Shown piece by piece: positions 24,201 through 33,318 of a DNA stretch of 64,000 nt. The notes under the pieces are model-generated. The model saw only the letters and a list, made by a program, of their open reading frames with translations. It ran no database searches and was not told the origin of the DNA. Numbering within the stretch: position 1 is the stretch's first letter; the number at the start of each line of letters is the position of its first letter. The position numbers and the translations under genes are program-made. This stretch comes from Metellina segmentata (lineage: Eukaryota; Arthropoda; Arachnida; Araneae; Tetragnathidae). Where the stretch lies: positions 59,087,981-59,151,980 of the forward strand of contig OX375875.1 of assembly GCA_947359465.1 (NCBI GenBank). Reading direction: 5' to 3'.

Positions 24201-27200
24201 TTTTTAAACTTTCACTTTGGGAAAATTTAGTAATAATGAAATAAGTTTGATTTTGTGTTTCTTTTAAAATACTTTTGACTTTATTTCCCTCTGAAAATGT
24301 ATGTATTTGTTATGTTTTGCAGAGTTAATCGTTTACTGTCAGCACCAAACACTCGCCGACATAGCTCTGCATCTAATGACCCAAGCTCTCACCTCAAATT
24401 AGAGTTTGAAGTCAGTGATTTCTTCATGTTTGGGAGTCCTCTTGGTACAGTTCTTGCTTATAGGAAAATGCTTACCTTTGATGATAAGAGCAGTAGGTTT
24501 CGATATTCTTGATGACTCAAACTAGCAAAGTTTTTTATTTAACTGAGTTTTTCTGTTGTAAACATTTTTACAATGTCACTTCTGTAAAAGTTTTGGACAT
24601 TACAAATTTTTCTTTTATAAAAACATATTTAAATCCTCTGAGGAGTCCCCACGCATATAACCAAGTTGATGCAAGACTGCTGATCAGTTTTGATCTTATT
24701 GACCTGTAGGATATTTCCTACAAGTCTTTAAATCCATAGATGTTGTTATTTAGTCATTTTGAGTGTACCACATTAATCAGAAATATTGTGGTGTTCTATG
24801 GGATAAGATTTGTTTGTACTGTGATAACCTATGATATACACTGAATTTATGTATTTATCTCTTTAATCATGATTCCCATGGTCATTAAGAGTACCTTAAT
24901 TGTATGTATTCAGCAGCCTTACGTTTTATAATTTTACCCTTTGATCCTTGCAAAATACCAACATTTTGTTTAGTTCTTGAAAATTCATAGAATTTCACCT
25001 GAACTTTAGTTCAAACAAATTTTTTTGACAACGTAATACTTCCCTTTTTGTAAATTTACATTCATTTGATTTTCCCTCCTTTTCAATAGCATTCTGCTGG
25101 TTGATTATTAATCTGGTTTTATTTAACATGTATAATGATAACTTCTATGTAATTACTGTATAGATATTATGATGTATCTAAGAAATGTGCTCTAACATTC
25201 TGGGTAGACATGTCACCTCAGTGGCATGCTCTATTCATCCAACCACACTTATTTAAACTGGTACAGTGTATCACAATACTGGGCACGGGAGTGTGTGTTG
25301 GTGTTAGTTAGCAAGTTTTTTTTTCAATCTATTTCTCAATTTTCTGAGTTTTGTGTTTATTTTGCCTTTTTTTAAGTGGACTAAACGTTTTGAGTTTAAC
25401 AAGGGACAAGATTTTTATAAAATGCATCAACTTTTTCAGGCCCTCCTCTACGACCGTCCTGCAATCAAGTGTACAACTTATTCCACCCAACAAATCCATG
25501 TGCTTCTCGTATTGAACCTTTACTCAGTGCTCGTTTTGCCCAACTCTCTCCTATCAACATTCCTAGGTACCAAAAGTATCCTCTAGGAGATGGACAGCCT
25601 TTGCATTTGTGTAAGATAAATAAACATTTCCATTTTATCGTATTTTGCTTTCATTAATGTCTCAAAACATATTCAGCAATTCCTAAAACAGCCCTCATTT
25701 TGCCTTCTTTGAAGTGTAACATAAACCTAACTGCATTATTTACTATTCAAAAAAATTGTATGTTAGATCTTAAATACTTTAATACATTTAAAATAACAGA
25801 AAAATAGAAATCTAATTACATATTTTGGTGTGTGCAAAATGTTCTTTGCAATATATATGTATACAAAAGCAACGAGAAAAAAATTGTGAACACAAAATTT
25901 TCCAAGTGACATAAGATCTGTGATGATTGTGATGTAGCATGTTTATTAATTTTAAACACATTTTGTAATTATGATATAACTCTTAAGTAGGGACTTAAAT
26001 TAAATTGTTAGGTGACAAATATTTATCACTATTCATTTATTGTTATGCACTAGTTTGTAATTGCTTATTCATAACATCAAAGCATAAATAGTTGCTGTAT
26101 CTAGTTTATGTACTTGTAAACAACTGCTTCTAAAACGTGAACCAACTGCTTCAGTTTTAAATGTATTAACATGATTTTATTGTGTAAAATACTTTTTCTG
26201 CTGTTTTCATTCAAACAACTTGTTTATGTTTTGTTTCTTATAGTGGAGTACATACAAACTTATCCACATCTCTTTATGGAAAATCAATTAGCCGCACGAA
26301 GAACAAGTGAAGCTAGCATTGCAAGCACTATGTCTGGCATGATAGATATGGTACCTATAGCAGCAGTTACTTCATGTAAGTGATCTTATGTGATACTGTT
26401 TGAAAATCTATTTGTACAATATCTTTTTATGGGGAGAAATATAGATTTTGTTTGCAATCAAAAGTATTGCATTCATGACCTTATATATGTAATAAAAGAC
26501 TTTTTTTTTTTTGTCAAATTGCTGTGTAAACTGTAGTTTTTCCTCTGTAAACTGTAATATAAAATAAGTAGAAGGTAGTTTTCTCTGGAATCAGTATATG
26601 TTTAACCTGAACTTTTTGTTTCAGTAACCCAAAAATGGTGGGGTCTGAAAAGATTAGATTATGCTCTCTATTGCCCTGAAGGCTTATCAAATTTTCCTAC
26701 TAATGCACTTCCTCACCTATTTCATGCCAGTTATTGGGAATCAAATGATGTCATAGCATTTATTTTAAGGCAGGTGAGTTCCTTAGAATCTGGTAAAAAA
26801 TACTTTGATGTTTATGTATGTCTCTTACATTGAATAAGACTGCTCAGTTTATTGGTAATTATTTATCATTATATTTTTTTAATGAATACTGTATACAATT
26901 TTATAACAATTTGAAGTTTTATATAATAGTGTTAATTGCAAAAATAATTTTAATCTATTTAAGTAAATTTGAATGGCATACATGTTCTTTATATAATCTA
27001 GTACAAACTTTGACAAAAATGTTGAAATGTGTTTTAATTTAATTTTGTATTGTGTAACCTTTTAACATTAACTCATTGGCATATATTTTGCAATAAATAT
27101 ATATTATATGTATAATTTAACCTCAACTTAATTTATTACTAGTTCCGATACTGTCACAGCACAAGTGCTGTACCAACTTTTGTGTAAAAGTTGATAGTCG

Positions 27201-30200
27201 TTGAAATTTTAAAGTTGCAGCCTTTTTAAGTATTTTGAATACCTTGAGAATCAATTCTATCGTATTTACTTTTTATTAGAGTCATTGAAATACATCTCAA
27301 TAATTTGAAAATCGTTATCTGAAAAGTATTCAGTGGCCTGGTAGTGGAGTGGTTTCCACTTTGACTAGTCAAACAGAACCTGGATTCAAATCCATCATGG
27401 GATGTCTTAGAATCCATTATAAAACATAAAACCCAGTCTTATAATTATATGTGTTTATTATTATCTTTATTATTATAATTATCTTATCAAAATTGACAAA
27501 ACACTCAATCCAAATGAATACTAAAAAGTAGTTACTAAAACATATATTTAATTTTATTTAAATGTGCTTTTTAAATTGCTTGGTAATTTCTGATCAGCTA
27601 GAGAATTCTCAAGGGAATTAGCAGTTTGTTCTAATAAATTATGTTTAAATTGCAAACTTAAAAGAAATTTATATAGAACTGTTTATATTGGAAATCTTTA
27701 GTAATTGAATATTGATGACTAAAAAATAATAAATATTCATATGAAAAAGCTCATATTTTAACTACAAAAGACGTGCGAAACAGAAATTATTATGGAAAAG
27801 TAATTTATTGTCGATAGTAAAAAGTGATTTTACAGATTAATTTATAAAAATGGCTTTGAAATATTTTAGTATAGTTATATTTTAAAATTTACTCAGAATT
27901 CGTGCTGGAGACAGTATTATGCACAGTAATGAAGATGAAGCAACAAATTATTTACTAAACTATTTTGTAATATTTATTATTGCAGCCATATTGTGAGCAT
28001 TTAATGTAAAATATATAAGAAGCAAATTTCATTTAATTCCATTTTGCAGTTAATGCGCTCTGACAGTATGGGAATTCCTGGTGATACAGAAAAAGAAGTT
28101 GCTACATTTATTCCTACCCAACCTAGAGAAAAGTGGCTCAAGAAAAGGACATCAGTTAAACTTAAGGTAATTATTTCCAACCTGATTTATTTTTAATTTA
28201 CTCTTTAAGATTTAGAATATGTCTCACTTCTTTCTTAGATGACATTGTCAGTTACAATTCTCACCAAGTCTCATCTTAAAATTTAAAAATGTCAAATAAA
28301 CTTTGATTGATTTGTACATAGTTAAAAGAGCATGCAGTTTTCCTACACAAATTGTTTTTATTAAATGGTCTGTAAAACAAACAAAATTTTAATAAATCAA
28401 ACAATAAACTCTTGTATAACTATTTCACCATTTTCAAGATTTCAAGTAATGTGACAGCATCGATGCTATTAAAAAAAATCTCATAAAACTAGGTCTTATG
28501 TCAATTGATGAAACTTTTGATCTAATATGGAACTGCATTGAACTAAAATGCATACACATTTGCAGTCAGTAATAACCACTCATTTCTTATTTCAGAATGT
28601 TACTTCAAACCATCGTGCAAATGATGTCATAGTAGTGGAAGGAGCACCACAGATAATTTATGCACGTTTCATGTATGGGCCTCTTGATATGGTAGCTCTA
28701 ACTGGTGAAAAGGTATAATACTGTATTCATTTAATATCAGTTATCTGAAATATGCAATTTTTGTTGCAAATAATCTAAATTTCTTGCATCAAATAATCTA
28801 GCCTTTTTTGAGATAGCTTTTGTAAAATGGTTGTACCGAGCATATATTTTGTAAGATCGATAGCATTAACAAGTTACTTGTAGAAATGATGAGTAGTTTA
28901 TATGAATAGTGTATGTATTGTTAAAAAATATGAGTTTCAAATTACGTTTTTTCAGTAGTTTAATACAAGTTATGCTTCTCTTTCTTTGAGGTTCTAAAAA
29001 TATTTATTTGAATAATAAGGTTCTCCATTAAGAAATATCAGCGGATTTCTTAATTTTGTTAACCTTGATTCCTCCATATGAGTATTTTTCTCTTCTGTAT
29101 TCCAAGTGTGTATTCATTTACTTGATGTTTGATGAATTCTGGCCAAAAATATGGCCCTTGCAACATAAAACACAAAATTGATAAACATTGTTTTAACACA
29201 TTCATCATTTAAAATTAGAAAATGCTGAACTAACCATTTTAGAAATTATTCCATTGATGTATTTAACTTCTTTTCCATGTAGGTAACATAATTTTACCAA
29301 TTTCTTACAGGTGGATATTCATATTATGAAAGATCAGCGTAGGGGAGAATGGACTTTTCTAGCGACAGAAGTAACTGACAAAAATGGAAGGTTGTCTTAT
29401 GCTTTGCCCAAAGAGAAAGCACTCGGCTATGGGATGTTCCCCATCAAATTAGTTGTTCGGTAGGTTTATTAGGCATAAATTCGACTTTTATTGGATTTTT
29501 AAAACAGGTGATTTGAGTTGCATTATTCAGACACTATGTGACCAAAGTACTCGAGACATGATTAAGCAGCTAACATGGCTACAGCAGCATACGGGTACCA
29601 TGGGGGTCTCAAAAGCTTTAGATTGTCGATATCAAGGTTCTGGCGCCTTTCTTAACTTAATAGGCTAATTCGTCTTTATTTATAATTATAAAGCTGTGTA
29701 ATAAATGTACTAAGAAAGGGAGAAAGACTTTACATTTGTGTAATGAGTTTGGAGATACCTTGGTCTTTCATGAGTGGCTGGTCATCTCAATCTAGAAATA
29801 AATGTGGACTTACCTAATTTCATATATATATATATATATATATAATCATTCGAATACGTAATTTAATGAAAAATAAAAATAAAAAGCAAGTGTATTTAAC
29901 TAGAAAACGAAAGTTAGAAGAAAAGTGTAAACTAACCATGCAAGCACACTGAAAGCTGCAGACATAGCATGGTAAGGAATATATTTTTCTAAAAAAAGAG
30001 GAAATTCACAAATTAAAAACCAAAAGGAATTTATTGAAAACGAATTTCTGAACTTTTTATTTTTATTTTGATCTTTTATTAAATTACGTATTTGAATGTG
30101 ATATATATATGTACTACCAAGTCTTCATTGATAAATATTCAGAAAAATATAAAGAGAAGTCGAGCATTCAGTTTTGAAAAGTAGGATCTTTTTATCAATT

Positions 30201-33200
30201 CTTGATGTTTCATCAGTATATCATATAGGCTATCTCGTTTTTTTAAACTGATCTTTTCTTGTCTTTTTACATACGGTACAAGACCTGTTTTTTTTTTTTT
30301 AGATTACCATCCTTTAATGCATTTTAACTCTCCAAGCAGCATTCTCAAACACTGCTTGGAAAGTTCAGTTTGAACAACAGTTCAGTAAAATTTCTGCACA
30401 GCAACAGACCCAAATTATCCGGATTCATTGGGACCAGACCCCATCCGGATAATTAAATAATTCATGAGAAAAGGTTATTTCAGTTTTTAAAAAACAAATT
30501 TTGCTTTGGTATATAATATAATTTGATGACCACAAAACAGTTTTGTTTGCATTTTGTACTTGCTGTATTAAAATATATCATTGCTTGAACATATCAGTCA
30601 AAATCAGTTGTTTATTTTACTTGAAAACCAATGCAATTCTTAATGAGTTTAATCATTTTGTGAAGGAAACATGCCAAAGTTTCAAAACACATACTATGTT
30701 TCTTGAGTTATGTGTTGCTTTATAAAATGTTATTACAAAGTATTATATATATGCCGGCTTTTTTATCCCTTTTTTAACATGAATTTCTAGCATGTCTTTC
30801 GTGTTCCTTATACAAATCACTGGTTTTATACATCTGCAGAATCAGAATTCTGACTTGCATGCTTTTGTGGAAGAGATCATTTCGATTTTTATATCCCTTA
30901 TTATGAAATGGCATCTCTCCTGCCCCAATTCCGCAAACAAATTCTGTTTAGTTGTATTATGCTTACACATGAAATCCAGAATGATTGGCTACCTTAAGTA
31001 GTGCAGCTGAAGTAAGATGATCTGAGTAGACCATTTCTAGTCTTTTCTAAGCTTACCACAAGAATGAGCAGCCATATACAACATGCATATTGATAATCAA
31101 ATCATTGTTATGCCAATTTTGGTATCACCTTCTGGCATTGAACGATCAAAATCCACAGCAAAACCAATTGTGGAAGTATTTTTCATCAATTTATCAAATA
31201 GACTTGTTCAAAATCGTTAAATGCCTTCTATATGTTGGAAAAGTTTTACCACTATTATAGCATGTCACAATGGGTTTCCATTGTAAAAGTGTATTGCTTT
31301 TTTTTTCTTTTCATGTTTGTGAAATAGCGGTGATCACACATCTTTGGACTTCTTCCTAACTGTCATCCCTCCCAAAACAGAGTGTGTTGTGTTTAGCATT
31401 GACGGATCTTTTACAGCAAGCATGTCAGTGTCAGGAAAAGATCCAAAGGTCAGAGCTGGAGCAGTGGATGTCGTGAGGCAAGTGTTTGATTTCTTTTTAT
31501 TTAGTCTGTCTATGTTATCCCAACTGAACAACTTTATCCTCATGCTCTATTACAATACTTGTAATTACTGAAAGTAACACAATTTTTGAATTTTTAGTTT
31601 TAATGAGTGCACATTGCTAAAATACTTTTATCAGACAAAAGTGATATGTAAAGAACAACTAATCCTCAAGTTAATGGTTAAAAATTATATTTGTAAGACA
31701 TAATGGGTCTGTAAATTTGGCAGATTAAAGTTTCATCTCTTGTAATTTGGGATTATCGTTTCATTCACACAAGGTAGTCGATCCTAACTGAGCCATCCTC
31801 TCTTAACCATTTGAATTCTGAGGGATTTTACTTCATATTATGGTGTTCAACATTTACATTTAATAAAATTTATTTTTTATTTATTCAGACACTGGCAAGA
31901 TCTTGGCTATTTGATTATTTACATAACTGGGCGTCCAGACATGCAGCAGAGACGGGTTATGTCATGGCTATCTCAACACAATTTTCCTTTAGGCTTAGTT
32001 TATTTCGCGGATGGACTTTCTACAGATCCTCTGCGACACAAGGCGGAATATCTTCGAAGGCTACAAGTTGATGTAATTATAATTTTGCTTTTACTATGCA
32101 TGTTATGTGAATGATACAGGTGCTGTGCAAAATAAAGTTTTTAGGTAGAGGAATGAATACTTATCACAAATTTCATTGACTCGCTTACTGAAATGGGAAG
32201 TATTCATTTTCACCCACATTTAATTTTTAGTGCCTCCAAACTTTCTTATTGCCTTAAAAAACTAGCAAAATCTTGAAATTAAAACTATTATTATTTAATC
32301 ACATTACATTTTCGTGGCATAAATGTTTTCCCATGAATAAATACCATCCACAATCTAATCAATTTATTCCAAGCATAATGAGTATGAATGGTAAAATTAA
32401 ATTCCATTTTCAGTTTTTAAAACAAAAATTTTACTATCTTTACTACTATAAAAGAAAGTGTTTCTGTCTGTATGTAAGCAGTATACTGACGAATCTATGG
32501 CACTTACAATAGTGAAATTTGGCATGGTAGTCCTAATTTTTTGCGATTTTTGTGTTCAGCCCGAATTTTAAAATTTAATCTAGAGCATTTTTTAATTAAT
32601 TTATTAGTTTTTTCACCTTTTATTTTCTTTTTGTGAAAAGTGACGTCATAGCTTCCTTGATTGAAGAAAGGAAAGATTTTGCGATTTTCTATCTTGGAAC
32701 TGTGTCAACTTAGTCACATTGAAGAAAGAACAGAGATTTTGCGTTTTTCGTCCTGATGCCTTTGAAAAAAATCCCACCTTTTCTGATTCTAGCGTGTTTT
32801 TATATTGAAATTGTTGATTTATTTCACTTTCTTGTTAGCGATTTAAACTTTGTCATCAGCAAAGACTATTAGAAGCTTTCTATCTTAGCAATCATTAGAG
32901 ATAGAGTAAAAATTTCAACAGATTTAAAATCTGTGGAAAATTTTAAACCAGATCGATACCTTAAATGTTATTTTCTTTGAATAATTTTTCAATTGTAACC
33001 CATGTCATGTCTGGTGAAAGTGGGACTCATTCTTAAAAGTATTGTTTTTTCTTTTAAATGTTTTCAGTATCAGTAAGATTTAATGCGTCCAGCCTCATTT
33101 TTAAATATTAATCTAAAATATTTTGTAATTAATTGGCATTTATTTATTACTAGCCACTTTGAGGCCATCACAGTGTTGCCTGTGATGTTGATTTTGCGAA

Positions 33201-33279
33201 GCAAACCAAATGGAAATGTTTAATATGTTCAGTCCGCCTTTTAAATTTTAATCTAAAATATTTTTAATGAATTTATTGG

Positions 33280-33318
<39 letters not shown>

